Assembly (NCBI GenBank): GCA_020137815.1
Contig: CM035360.1
Coordinates: 7,943,743-8,007,742, forward strand
Origin: Hormiphora californensis
Taxonomy: Eukaryota > Ctenophora > Tentaculata > Cydippida > Pleurobrachiidae
DNA length: 64,000 nt
Direction of reading: 5' to 3'
Shown: piece by piece, positions 1-9,385 of the stretch
How positions within the stretch are numbered: position 1 is the stretch's first letter
How the letters are laid out: every line of letters begins with the position of its first letter
Position numbers and translations under genes: made by a program
The notes under the pieces: generated by a model
Told to the model about the DNA's origin: nothing
Databases searched by the model: none
The model's input: only the letters and a program-made list of their open reading frames with translations

Positions 1-76
1 TGTCTACAGAAAAAAGTTATCAGATTTAAGGGATGCCGATATACTAATTGGAACTAAACTCGCTGTTCTTGGCTCC
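1..76 (+). CDS. ABCC transporter exon 1 (partial), TMD1
   Basis: This is the 3' part of an exon that starts upstream of the window. Read from base 2 it encodes 25 residues (VYRKKLSDLRDADILIGTKL and five more) and stops at a GTAAG donor. The segment fits the cytoplasmic stretch before TM5 of TMD1 in ABCC proteins, where R-K-x-L motifs precede the helix. It ends in phase 0 and joins the next exon without a frame break. Family assignment rests on the downstream NBD exons. Confidence 0.7.
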
Positions 77-168
77 GTAAGTTGAAATTTAATATATGCA
101 TACCGTTTACTTACTACAGACTAGGCTGCTTACTGTCAGTATTATGAGTTACACAAATTTTCTTTCAG

Positions 169-348
169 ATAACTCAGGTTATCGGTGGATGTTATTCAAT
201 GGTGTTTCTTGTTACACTCTTTATTGTATATTGGATTATGTACGGTCAGATTATGGACACAGGAATGGTTTTCATGTCACTCGGACTAATTATGTCACTG
301 AAGAAGAATCTCATGAACTTGAGCAAAAACTTAACTTCTGCTGGAAAG
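169..348 (+). CDS. ABCC transporter exon 2, TMD1 helices 5-6
   Basis: Flanked by a pyrimidine-rich TTTCAG acceptor and a GTAAT donor, 60 codons, phase 0 at both ends. The peptide begins ITQVIGGCYSMVFLVTLFIV, a clear membrane helix, followed by a second hydrophobic stretch (GMVFMSLGLIMSL) and a basic tail. This corresponds to the last two helices of TMD1 in ABCC transporters, where the equivalent text is a long aliphatic helix, a short outer turn and a helix leading to the NBD1 linker. Confidence 0.85.
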
Positions 349-817
349 GTAATTTAACTCTTTATAACTCATCCCGTGCCTGAAGGAAGTTCAACCTCCA
401 ATATCACTGCGCTGGCAAGCGCAAAGGTTGCCATTCCCCCTCCCCAAAAGCGCTGCCAGAAACGCAGTTATACGTTTTATGGGTGTTTGGCTGAAAAACC
501 GGATTTTGAAAGGCTATAGCCAAACGAAAAGAGATAGAGGCTTCTCGCTTTCACAGCTGGTAGATCTACTGGATGTGTGTGCATTAGTCGAGGTGTCGTC
601 CCTTTTCATTGCCAGGAACGTCCTACAAAACGTCTTAAATTTGTCATTTTTCAGACTCTGACCAAAATTCTTTGAGCTCAATTTACACACGGATTCTAAT
701 CGAAAAACGAAGACTGTATCAAGGGAAGAGAATTGTCTAAACTTTCAGAAACTATATCGTGAATTTTCAAAACTGCATGTATAAGGGTCTTAAAACGCGT
801 CTGAAGTGTTATGACTG

Positions 818-1284
818 TTTAAAGTGAGAGTGGACCGAATCAGAATTGGACAAGTTTGTTGTAGGTAGTAGAGATTAGCTTTATGAGCATTTTGCGTTTT
901 TACCTCTCAAAATCGACCCAGCCATCACTGAGATATTTTTGTTATGTTGGGAGAACTCCTGTTTAATCAGTATGTATAAAACAGAATAGAAACAATCGTG
1001 GTGTTTTACTAACACATTCTGAATATAAGCAGTGAGGTTGACATGTCCATGGGCAATGCAAGCCAGCATATTAAACGTTTAAAGAATGTGTTAGTAAAAC
1101 ACAAGGATTGTTTCTACCCTGTTTGATAAATATTGACCCAGCAGGAATTCTCCCAACATAAAAAAATATCTCAGTGATGGCTGGGTTGATTTTGACCGGC
1201 AAAAACGCAAAATTCCCAGAGAGCTAATCTCTACTACCTACAACAAACTTGTCAAATTCTGATCCGGTCCACTCTCACTTTAAA
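818..1284. repeat. Foldback element, about 200-bp arms
   Basis: The left arm beginning TTTAAAGTGAGAGTGGACC is matched by its reverse complement ending GGTCCACTCTCACTTTAAA. The arms share long blocks around TTGTTGTAGGTAGTAGAGAT and the CAGCCATCACTGAGATAT segment. A short unpaired centre lies near 1050. No coding content is seen. It is probably a non-autonomous DNA transposon; superfamily not assignable. Confidence 0.8.
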
Positions 1285-1374
1285 AAATAGATATGACGAT
1301 ATAGGTTTTTTCGCCATAGCGGGCTCAAATCTTATCTGATTGATCTCAAACTTGGTCAGTATCTTCATCTAGGT

Positions 1375-1450
1375 AATCCCGATGATATTACGTCATAATT
1401 ATGACGTCATAATGTCGTGACGTCATTTTATGACGTCAAATTGACGTCAA
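1375..1450. repeat. Cluster of TGACGTCA (CRE-type) octamers
   Basis: Four complete TGACGTCA palindromes plus a TTACGTCA variant lie within about 75 bp. The octamer is the known CREB/ATF binding sequence. The intronic position beside foldbacks makes a repeat origin as likely as a regulatory role. Confidence 0.6.
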
Positions 1451-1487
1451 AAATGAAATTTTCTCAATTTCTCGATTCCATCCTCTC

Positions 1488-2170
1488 TATGATTTGAGCT
1501 ACCTTTGGCACCAGTACATTCCCTTTTGAAGATAGAGTAAGCATCTGCCATACCCTGTCTGTACCCCGTGAATGTTAGGCTATAAGCATACTGATCGTGA
1601 TGATCATAATCAGTTAAAAAGATGTAGTGTGCTCATGGTTTTGATCATCATCTGCAAAAAACTGCAGTGTGCGGAACATTATGATCATCACGTAAGAGCT
1701 GGCCCTGGAGCCGTCTCTTAAGTTGGATGATGATCATCAACACCTAGTTTGCGCACGTTCTGATCTTATTCTTATGGAGGGCTGCACTGTAGTCATGTGA
1801 TATGTACCACGCGTGGTACGACTTCGCGCGCTCTGAGAGGCTGTTGTACAGGTCACGTGATATGCAACAGCCTCTTAGAGCGCGCGACTAGGCAAGGGGG
1901 AGATATCATCATCATGCTGAGCACACTGGTCATGATGATCATGATCAAAAGGCAAGTTCCAGCAAGTTGAGCATGGTTTATGATGATCAAACGTGCGCAC
2001 ACTATGGTTTGAGAACATCATGATGCATCAAGCCTCCATCATGATGATAACCATCAGTGTGTGCGCTCCTTTGATGGTGACCATCAAAACGTCCGCACAC
2101 TGACCTGATTATGATCATCACGATCAGTATGCTTATAGCCTTGCGGTGGCAAAGATAGCTCAAATCATAG
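1488..2170. repeat. Foldback element rich in TGATGATCATCA palindromes
   Basis: The left end CTATGATTTGAGCTACCTTT pairs with a right end that reads AAGATAGCTCAAATCATAG. An inner inverted repeat pairs 1577-1612 with 2108-2143 (GGCTATAAGCATACTGATCG and its complement). Between them the sequence is dominated by short TGATCATCA and TCATGATGATCATGA palindromes. This gives a nested two-level hairpin. No coding potential is seen. Confidence 0.75.
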
Positions 2171-2257
2171 GGCAACCTTTCCGGCCTACTAATTTCAATT
2201 AGTTTTGCTATAATATGTATATACTATATAATCGTAACCATTCTTTTTCCATTCTAG

Positions 2258-2398
2258 TGCTGGGTATCTCTTGACCGTATTGTGGAGTTTTTTAGCATGA
2301 AAGAAGTTTGTGGATTACCGGGAAGTAACAAAAAGAACATTGAATATTACACAAAGTTCAAGGATGATACTCTTGTTATAACCAACGCATCATTCCAG
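2258..2398 (+). CDS. ABCC transporter exon 3, TMD1-NBD1 connector
   Basis: TTCTAG acceptor, CAG|GTTTTT donor, 47 codons, phase 0. The peptide starts CWVSLDRIVEFFSMKEV and ends DDTLVITNASFQ. The S-x-x-R-I-x-x-F-x pattern is the usual end of ABCC TMD1, and V-I-T-N-A-S-F is the first beta strand of NBD1, which in this family carries the base-stacking aromatic a few residues on. Confidence 0.9.
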
Positions 2399-2422
2399 GT
2401 TTTTCAAGAAATTAATTATAAT

Positions 2423-3284
2423 CGTCTGGGGCAAAAATAGTCCCCCCTAGTCGACTAGCGTGGTTCCAGATATCGTAGAGCCCTAAAATTTGACACACTT
2501 ACTCTATGGAACAAATAAATAGGTTCCACAAAATTTCAGACTTTCAGCTCAAACATCGTTTTTTATCGGAATGAACATTGTGTCATTCATTCCAAAAACA
2601 AGAATTTTTGGTCCAGAGGTTAAACAATTGACTTTGGCTATCGATTTTCTTTCAAATGCGACCAAGAAAACCGGGACAAAGAAAACCCGAAACGGACAAC
2701 CACAAGACACACAGTGGTCATGTTTCTGACAGTTAGTCAGGTCATGTGATCCCCACCGATTCGTGGACTATTCTGAATTGCTATTCAGGATTAGTGGTGG
2801 AGAATCACGTCATGAGATCCGAAGCTTATTGACAAGTGGCCTCTTTACCCCAGTGCTCTCGAATCACATTACATGTCTTTTTATCGATACACATCCCTCA
2901 TTAGCGGCTGTGATACGTGATTCTTCCCCAAGAACTCTGATTAGCAATTCAGAATAGTCCACGATTCGGCGGGGATCACATGACCTGACTAACTGTCAGA
3001 AACATGACCACTGTGTGTCTTTTAGTTGTCCGTTTTATATTTTCGCATTTGAAAGAAAATCGATTATAGCCAAAGACAATTGTTTGACTTCTGGACCGAA
3101 AATTCTTGTTTTTTGGAATGAATGACAATAACAATGTTCATTGCGATAAAAAAGAACTTTGAGCTACAAGTCTGAAATTTTTTGGAACCTATTTTTTTTG
3201 TCCCATAGGGTAAAGTGTCAAATTTCAGGGCTCTATGGTATTTGGAACCATGTTAGTCAAGGGGGACATTTTTTGGCCCAGACG
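2423..3284. repeat. Foldback element, about 380-bp arms
   Basis: The left end CGTCTGGGGCAAAAATAGTC is mirrored by a right end finishing TTTTTTGGCCCAGACG. The arms share long blocks (for example the one ending GATCACATGACCTGACTAAC), diverged by scattered substitutions and small indels. The centre lies near 2850. The open frame at 2763-2957 is only the arm-centre-arm readthrough. It fills most of intron 3. Confidence 0.85.
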
Positions 3285-3421
3285 TTAAAAACTAGTGGTT
3301 TTGGGCAATCCTACGGATGGCTTACTATTGATTGATTGCTCAAGCGACGTACACTAAATTTCCCTCTTCCTCGTTTTATCGAGCTAAATAATATCCAGTA
3401 TTAACCTTTTTTTACACACAG

Positions 3422-3542
3422 CTGATGAACCAAGACGATAATGTGTTGAGAAATATCAACTTGTCTGTTCCCCGTGGAAAACTAACTGTTATTCTTGGAC
3501 CTGTTGGTTGTGGCAAGTCATCGCTGCTTTCTGCAATGCTCG
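3422..3542 (+). CDS. ABCC transporter exon 4, NBD1 Walker A
   Basis: ACACAG acceptor, GTAAG donor, ends phase 1. It contains the P-loop [16 protein letters not shown], the ABCC NBD1 form of GxxGxGKS/T with the Cys common in MRP and SUR proteins. The preceding [18 protein letters not shown] is the standard strand-turn-strand before Walker A. The Walker A lysine and serine are present, so this site should bind ATP. Confidence 0.95.
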
Positions 3543-3620
3543 GTAAGAAAATTAAAAATATTAAGTCAATGGTCAGCGACACTTTCCATCTTCCAAAAAG
3601 AACTGTGATTCTTCTTTTAG

Positions 3621-3709
3621 GCGAGCTAACGAAGACGTCAGGAAATGTAATATGGCTCGATCCAGCGGACAGTGTTGGTCTCGTTTCCCAAGTCCCATGG
3701 ATATTCCAG
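3621..3709 (+). CDS. ABCC transporter exon 5, NBD1 Q-loop
   Basis: TTTTAG acceptor, GTGGG donor. It encodes [20 protein letters not shown] followed by [10 protein letters not shown]. The glutamine in VSQVPWI is the Q-loop of NBD1. The insert WLDPADSV before it is slightly unusual; many ABCC proteins have a shorter link from the SG strand to the Q-loop strand. It completes a codon split with exon 4. Confidence 0.93.
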
Positions 3710-4848
3710 GTGGGAGTAATGATAATGTCGTCAACATGCACTATAAGTTCTTACCTTTCATACTATTGTATGGCTCACGGAATCGAGGCCTACACTCTAA
3801 CTCACTACACTAGATTTTAGTACAAAGTCTACACTATTGGTGACTACATTCAATGTTTATGTCGCGGGTCAACCTCGGGGATATCGATCGTTTATCGATC
3901 GTTTATCGATCGTTCATCGATCGCGCGTCGCGTCACGTCGAACTATATTTTAGTAGGGCATATTTAGCTCATAAACCCCTATTTTTGTCCAAAATTCTAT
4001 AATAAGACATCCCTAACTGTATGCAGTATTCAATGATAATTTCTGATTAGAAATAGAAAGTTGCCACTCCAGATAAAGACTTGCCCTTTTAAATTGCAGT
4101 AGATAAAGACTTGCCCTTTTAAATTGCAGTAGATCTAAAGTCTATTTTTTCAACTGTTCACCCCCCAAAGTCGTGCACGGAATTGTTTTGCGCGTCTATC
4201 ACATCGGGTGCGCCTCAAGTAAGGGCTTTTTTGATAACCCCCCGGCTTCGCCGGGTGGTTCTTTTCGCCCCTTTCCACGACAATAACACGGTTGCCATGG
4301 CAACTGAATTGGTAACTATGGGGACTGGCATGTTAAAAGGCATTCGAAAATATTAACAAACTTCCACTGAAAGTTCCAAAACTGTGAGTACGACTTCGAC
4401 GACGTTCATCTCCAAATTATAATAGAGATTTTGGCTAATTCGGTCACATTTGTCCCAATTCACCAAAAATCTCTATTATAATTTGGAGATGAACGTCGAA
4501 GTCGTTCGTTAGGCGGTATCTAAGCGACAGGCTGCTCCTTCATAAAACACTTCATGTGACCAAAGCTGTAAAGCTGTCATTCACACTTTTGGAACTTCCA
4601 GTGGAAGTTTGTTAATATTTTCGAGTGACTTTTAACATGCCAGTCTCCATAGTTACCAATTCAGTTGCCATGGCAACCGTGTTATTGACGTTGAAAGGGG
4701 TGAAAAGAACCACCCGGCGAAGCCGGGTGGGTTATCAAAAAGCCCTTACTTGAGGCGCACCCAATGGGTGCGCTAGTTTTAAAAATGGTGAAATTGACTC
4801 GGTATGGATAAAGGACACTTCGAGAGATGTACCAGTAAATAAGTTCTA
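3710..4848. other. Intron 5, unique part
   Basis: Non-coding. It holds a short tandem of ATCGATCGTTT-like units (3888-3925), a perfect direct repeat of about 30 bp (4076-4135, AGATAAAGACTTGCCCTTTT core) and a foldback (4190-4775). The segment shared with the second unit begins near 4849. Confidence 0.7.
4190..4775. repeat. Foldback element with GAA-loop GC hairpin and X-box palindromes
   Basis: Outer ends read GGGTGCGCCTCAAGTAAGGG and its complement. Each arm contains the hairpin CCCGGC-GAA-GCCGGG and the perfect palindrome GTTGCCATGGCAAC, which matches the RFX X-box consensus. The unpaired centre near 4440-4465 is about 30 bp. The left arm only of a relative lies at 13497-13800. Confidence 0.85.
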
Positions 4849-5005
4849 ACAAATGATTTCTCAGCCGAAAATGGGTTTCCGCGAAACTTCGAACTTTAGT
4901 GTGTAGCGAGGTTGAGATTTGAACGAGCGCGCCCAACTTCAGTGTGTCTCCCGCCCTAGAGACCTGAAGACGAATCAGACATCTAAAATAATATTTTGAT
5001 ATGTA

Positions 5006-5154
5006 CAGTCGGACCCCGATTTAACGGCACCCTCGGGGGAAAGGATTTTGTCCGTTAAATCGGGGTCAAATAATGCTAATTTCCCATATCGGGGGAATAT
5101 TATGCTGCCGTTAAATCGGGGTGCCGCTAAATCGGGGGCCGTTAAATCCGACTG
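5006..5154. mobile_element. 149-bp Tc1/pogo-type MITE flanked by TA
   Basis: It begins CAGTCGGACCCCGATTTAA and ends with the related inverted sequence TTAAATCCGACTG, flanked on both sides by TA. Internal repeats of the CGTTAAATCGGGG type fill it. The same site in unit 2 (near 14911) lacks the element and reads TATGTA, as expected of a Tc1/mariner excision footprint. A related fragment is at 51940-51982. Confidence 0.8.
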
Positions 5155-5210
5155 TATATTTATATTATAAATTATAATGTTTGTTTGAAATCCTAACGAC
5201 TTGTTTATAG

Positions 5211-5346
5211 GGAACACTTCGTGAGAATGTGATAATGGGCACTCCCTTCGACGATCTTCGCTACTCCCGAGTAGTTAAAGCCTGCCAGTTAATTGAAGAT
5301 ATCGATACTTTACCCCAAGGCGATCAATCTGAGATTGGAACCAAAG
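5211..5346 (+). CDS. ABCC transporter exon 6 (unit 1), NBD1 helical subdomain
   Basis: TTATAG acceptor, ends phase 1 at an AAAG|GTTTGC donor. It encodes GTLRENVIMGTPFDDLRYSR, then VVKACQLIEDIDTLPQGDQS and EIGTKG. The D-I-D-x-L-P-x-G-D-Q-x-x-I-G pattern is very close to NBD1 of sulfonylurea receptors (ABCC8/ABCC9) and MRPs. The copy in unit 2 differs by one silent CCC/CCA change. Confidence 0.93.
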
Positions 5347-5537
5347 GTTTGCATCTGTAAACTTAAAGCATTTGTCTTATGAAGCTAAATGAATACTTTT
5401 GTTATCTTGGAAGACTTGCAACAATTCTTGACTGTACAACACTAAATTTATGTTGAACAGTTTAGCAAAACCTTCCCAACGATACATCATATGTCATATA
5501 CATTATTTCGTTTTAATGAACTCCTTTATAATCATAG

Positions 5538-5732
5538 GGACAACGTTGTCTGGTGGTCAGAAACAACGAGTAGCCCTCGCCAGGACGATGTACTCTAAAA
5601 CACAGACCATTTTACTTGATGATCCATTTTCTGCACTTGACAACAAAGTCGCCGGTCTCATCTTTCTCCGCGGAGTAAAGCAGCTCCTTCTGAAGACAGG
5701 AAGGACGGTTGTCTTGGTAACATCCAGCCAAG
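5538..5732 (+). CDS. ABCC transporter exon 7 (unit 1), NBD1 signature and Walker B
   Basis: CATAG acceptor, GTAAG donor. It contains the signature [13 protein letters not shown], Walker B TILLDDP and D-loop SALD. As in other ABCC NBD1s, the catalytic Glu after Walker B is Asp. It ends in [11 protein letters not shown], where the residue expected to be the H-loop histidine (VTH) is serine. NBD1 is therefore predicted to bind but poorly hydrolyse ATP. The VVLVT segment is strongly SUR-like. Confidence 0.95.
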
Positions 5733-5842
5733 GTAAGCTGTTTCTTAGGGTATATCTCGACTAAAACACGTAGTTTTTACGTTATTCGATTCTAAACCGG
5801 CTTAAATGTGGCCATCCGCTAGTCTCCTAGGACCTCTAAATA

Positions 5843-6057
5843 CTGTAAAAGTGCTTATTTTCGCGGTGCATTTATTTTCGCGTTTTTTCGGGGTTAAAAA
5901 CCGTGAAATTTTTGACAGTGAGACTTTTTTGGTAGATTAGTTTTTAAACAGCAGTTTAGGGAAGAGAGAGATCCGCGAAAATTCTCACCGTGAAATTGTA
6001 TGTCAAAAATCATGAATCCGCGAAAAATTTTTCCAGTGGAAATATCAACTTTTACAG
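5843..6057. mobile_element. MITE with CTGTAAAAGT ends
   Basis: CTGTAAAAGT...ACTTTTACAG termini lie between TA dinucleotides, with inner TTCGCG/CGCGAA inverted motifs. This is the usual look of pogo/Tigger-type MITEs. The copy in unit 2 is at 15606-15816 with small indels. No coding capacity. The rest of intron 7 (6058-6522) shows nothing recognisable. Confidence 0.7.
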
Positions 6058-6522
6058 TATGTCGAAATATTATTAACTTTTCGTTTGGGGTCATCTAGAG
6101 CCTTACAGAGCAACTTACAAAAAAGTACGGGTACTTATCCAGTTGGGATATGTATTATACCTGCGCCCCCCGCCATACGTATTTTGGTTGGGTTGTTAGC
6201 ACTCATGCCTGATGCCGCACAGGTAAGTTAACCCTTGCGCGACTCGTACAAGTCTTTTGATACAAAGATACCCGAGTGCTTGTGGTTAACATACCCGGCT
6301 ACTTTTTTGTAAGTTTGGATGTAAGTATACGCGTAATTACTTTCAATTACACTCACCGGTTTCAGGACCTCGATAGCTTTCGAACACACCCTAGAATACC
6401 TTTTGATAATAACGGGCTGGATTCCCCCAGTGAGACACTTTGGAGAGGTGCTGGGTGTTAATGAAAGGATAAATTCCCATGAATACCAAATCTATCGATT
6501 AAACGCTGCCTTCACGTTTTAG

Positions 6523-6714
6523 GTTATGCTAAGGAAGCGGATCATGTCGTCGTAATGACTGAGGGAGAAATCGAAGCTCAAGGCAAGCATACTACTTTAG
6601 AGGAAAAGGGCTACATTTTTGATAGCAACAGCATTCCTGGAGCCCGAGTCAGCCGAAGTAGAGGCGGTGGAAGAGGTGGGAAAGGGAAAAGAGGAAACAG
6701 CAAACGTAGCCAAA
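6523..6714 (+). CDS. ABCC transporter exon 8 (unit 1), end of NBD1 and start of linker
   Basis: GTTTTAG acceptor, GTAAGT donor. Reads GYAKEADHVVVMTEGEIEAQ, then GKHTTLEEKGYIF, the normal end of an ABCC NBD1 after the H-loop. It then passes into a basic Gly/Arg stretch (SRSRGGGRGGKGKRGNSKRS). That tail is the first part of a low-complexity linker continued in exons 9 and 10. Confidence 0.9.
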
Positions 6715-6879
6715 GTAAGTCAATTTAGAGTTGTAACACAACTTTGCTATGATTTTTACAATATTGATTATCATATGATCCCCCTATCCTTTTTTTTTCG
6801 ACTCATTTTTCTGTGTTGATGATTGAAAATGTCAAAAATGAACACACAATTTTCTACAACTAGCATGTTCTCTTCACAG

Positions 6880-7242
6880 GTAGAGATACAGCTGGTGAAG
6901 AGACAGTGGAAGGTAAAGAAACTAAACGAGGTGGTGGACGGGGAGGCAATAGAGGAAGCTCGAGAAGCGACAGTAAGCAGCGATCAGAAAAGCAAATGCC
7001 TCCCGGTTGGGATGACATGACAGCAGAACAGCAGGAGAGTTACAAAAGCGAGCGAGAAGAGCGATTGAAGACGGGAAACTTTATGCAGCTGACTTTCCAC
7101 ACTCGCGATGACGGGTCAAAATATTGTGTGACTGAAATAGGGAGTGAGCTGAAGTGCACCCCTGACGGAACACCCGTGAATTCTCGTGGAGAGTCCTTCA
7201 TCAAAACAGAAACTGGACACTGGATGCCGCCCCGTGCAGCAA
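6880..7242 (+). CDS. ABCC transporter exon 9 (unit 1), long novel linker
   Basis: CACAG acceptor, GTAAGT donor, 121 codons, phases agree with both neighbours. It opens SRDTAGEETVEG, has an RGGGRGGNRGSSRS stretch, then a compact region with QMPPGWDDMTAEQQ, YCVTEIGSELKC and TETGHWMPP. I know no ABCC linker of this kind; the two Cys and several Trp suggest a small folded module. Unit 2 differs only by silent changes (GGA/GGC, CAC/CAT), which supports real coding. Function unknown. Confidence 0.8.
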
Positions 7243-7369
7243 GTAAGTTCATACCGGAATAATTGCAAACACAGCAATATAATTAAATTGATGGGTGGAC
7301 TATAGTTTTTTTTCGCTAAGTATACATCTTTTAAGCTGTTCATTAATTACGTTTGACAATATTTGATAG

Positions 7370-7465
7370 AAAAGTTGGACAACGACGGTAATTATGGAGG
7401 ACGTGGAGAAGCAAAGGGAGGAAGAGGTGGTCGAGGTGGTGGTGGTGGGCGCAAAGAGAGAAAAG
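7370..7465 (+). CDS. ABCC transporter exon 10 (unit 1), Gly/Arg-rich linker
   Basis: GATAG acceptor, GTGAGG donor, 32 residues in frame with both neighbours. After KLDNDGNYGGRGEAK it is nearly pure RGG-type sequence (GGRGGRGGGGGRKERK). RGG tracts are usual in RNA-binding or phase-separating proteins; in an ABC transporter linker this is odd. The identical exon in unit 2 is displaced from exon 9 by a 1.34 kb palindrome. Confidence 0.75.
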
Positions 7466-7973
7466 GTGAGGTCATTTGGATATATAGTCCAATTTTATTT
7501 AAAATATGCTAAGGTTTTTGTTAATATGACGAGCATTTTGTGGCCTATTATAATAGTAAAGGGTCCCCTTGTGGATGTGTTGGCGCTCCTTGAAGTGCTG
7601 ACGATGTGATCCTCTCTGAAATATGAAATATAGGATAGAAATTATCCTCGTGTTTTAGTAGATTGGTGTTAGGCGGTGATAGTTGGGGTTGGAGGTTTAG
7701 TGGGGACGGTGCTCACTGCTGGTAGGTTGAAGTTGGGCTTGGATGATGGTGTGGCGGGGTTTGCCTCGGTTCCTTGGGTTCGGTCTGGCAGCATGTTTTA
7801 TGTTCTCAACCTAAATACATATATATTTCGGTGTCGACAGGAATCACGTTTTGTCAATCTGGCGCTCTGATTGGTCTCTTCTTACCGCTTTTCATTGATA
7901 CCGTGTTGAACCGATGCCGTATTTTCACTATAATTCAAGCACCCATAGTTATACACTTATCGCATCTTTTTAG
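7466..7973. other. Intron 10 (unit 1)
   Basis: About 500 bp with no recognisable repeat, gene or RNA. The unit 2 copy (18576-19083) is almost identical. Short open frames here are not supported. Confidence 0.6.
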
Positions 7974-8077
7974 AACGCAAGATTAAATCTGGAGATGCTC
8001 GCAAGGGAAAACTAATTAAGGAAGAAACAATACTGGAGGGAATTGTAACACGTTCTGTCTACATGCGATACCTTCAG
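7974..8077 (+). CDS. ABCC transporter exon 11 (unit 1), linker to TMD2
   Basis: TTTTAG acceptor, GTATGA donor. It encodes ERKIKSGDARKGKLIKEETI and then LEGIVTRSVYMRYLQ. The K-L-x-x-x-E-x-x-x-x-G-x-V-x-x-x-V-Y-x-x-Y pattern is the conserved elbow preceding TMD2 in ABCC proteins, so this exon marks the end of the inserted linker. Confidence 0.92.
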
Positions 8078-8097
8078 GTATGAACTTTGTTACAATC

Positions 8098-9312
8098 CAT
8101 GAGCGGAAAACAGCCGTACTGAATTGAACTCCAGTTCGACGGCTGCTTACTGAGAAAAACACTGGAGTTCTCGCACCAGTACGGCTACTTACTGAACTGA
8201 ATTTAAAACCATCGCGCGCTGGACGAGATTTTCCAGTTCTCCAATTTGGGAACTGAGAGATCTGGTGTACTGGAGTACTCGGGTACTTACTGGAGTTCGG
8301 CAATTTCTCATTTGCCGCATACGGCGTCTAGACGGCGTCGCAACGCCGTCTAGACGGTGTCTAGACGGTATACCGTCTAGACGGGTTTTGATAAAATCAG
8401 CTAAAAACGGTACCAAAATCGCTTGAAACGGGTTATCTAAGACGGTATCAGACGGGTTATAGACGGGTTATAGACGGTATCAGACGGTGTTGCGACGGTA
8501 TCAGACGGTCTCTAGACGGTACCGTCCCGGTGTCTAGACAGTGTCTGGACGGTCTCTAGACGGTATCCGTTCAAAGTTGAGACGGCACGTCTAAAAATTG
8601 TACCAGACGTTGAGACGGACTTTTACAAACCCGTCTGTATTTCAGACTGAGTTCTAAAAGTACGTTTAAACGCAGTCTATTTTTCGATTTTCTTCCCTAT
8701 TTAATTCTTGCTCTGAACTCATTATTCAGAATACTAAAGGAAAATCGATGAACGTACCGTCTAAACAACGTCTCAACTGAAACCGGTCAACATACTGTCT
8801 AAACAACGTTTAAGCAGAATCTCGCGATTCAGTTTTAAATACCGTCTTAACAACTTTTCGATACGAATACCGTCTAAACAACGTCTAGACAACGTCTCAA
8901 AGAACGATGTCTAGACTCGACCGTTTTCGAAGCTGAAGAACATTTTGGATTATCCATGCCAGTTGGAATTCGTGGTGGATGAAACAGAGACAGAGACAGA
9001 GACAGAGACAGAGACAGAGACAGAGACAGAGACAGAGACAGAGACAGAGACAGAGACAGAGACAGAGACAGAGACAGAGACAGAGACAGAGACAGAGACA
9101 GAGACAGAGAGAACATGCTTGCGTGCTGCTAAGGTTTGGATGTTTGATTGTAGGAATTGTAAGAATCTTACTAAGATGGAGAAAACAGCGATAACACTCG
9201 AGTTTCTATTCGAGTACAGTACGGCTGTTTACTGAAAATAACTGAATCAGTTTTCCTTCAGTAAGTAGTCGTCGTCCTCAAGTCCAGTTCAGTACGACTG
9301 TTTTCCACTATG
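8098..9312. mobile_element. Composite inverted-repeat element with GACGGT and CAGAGA arrays
   Basis: Ends read GGAAAACAGCCGTACTGAA on the left and TTCAGTACGACTGTTTTCC on the right, an imperfect terminal inverted repeat. Inside are a 250-bp block of GTCTAGACGGT-type units (about 8325-8585), dispersed ACCGTCTAAACAACGTCT units (8750-8910) and a pure CAGAGA hexamer array (8983-9108). The unit 2 copy is at about 19208-20415. Open frames in the hexamer array are repeat artefacts. Confidence 0.7.
8983..9108. repeat. (CAGAGA)n hexanucleotide array
   Basis: About 21 uninterrupted CAGAGA units, bounded by GATGAAA on the left and GAACATGC on the right. The second copy at 20099-20222 is one to two units different in length. 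Confidence 0.95.
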
Positions 9313-9385
9313 ACTTGTGGTTTTGCTGCAAACTAAATCAGCTGCCTGCCCCTTTCTAAAAAGTCTTTTCTCCTTGAAATATCAG

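Larger units (their letters stand above)
349..2257. other. Intron 2 with two foldback elements
   Basis: Non-coding. Bases 349-817 hold nothing I recognise. The rest holds a foldback (818-1284), a block of TGACGTCA octamers (1375-1450) and a second foldback (1488-2170), each listed separately. Confidence 0.75.

Noticed and set aside
6823-7020. Alternative frames overlapping exon 9
   Set aside because: Only the frame SRDTAGEE... is in phase with NBD1 upstream and the TMD2 elbow downstream.
8945-9235. Open frames of TETETE, RQRQRQ and SLSLSL type on both strands
   Set aside because: They are readings of a pure CAGAGA array and have no coding support.
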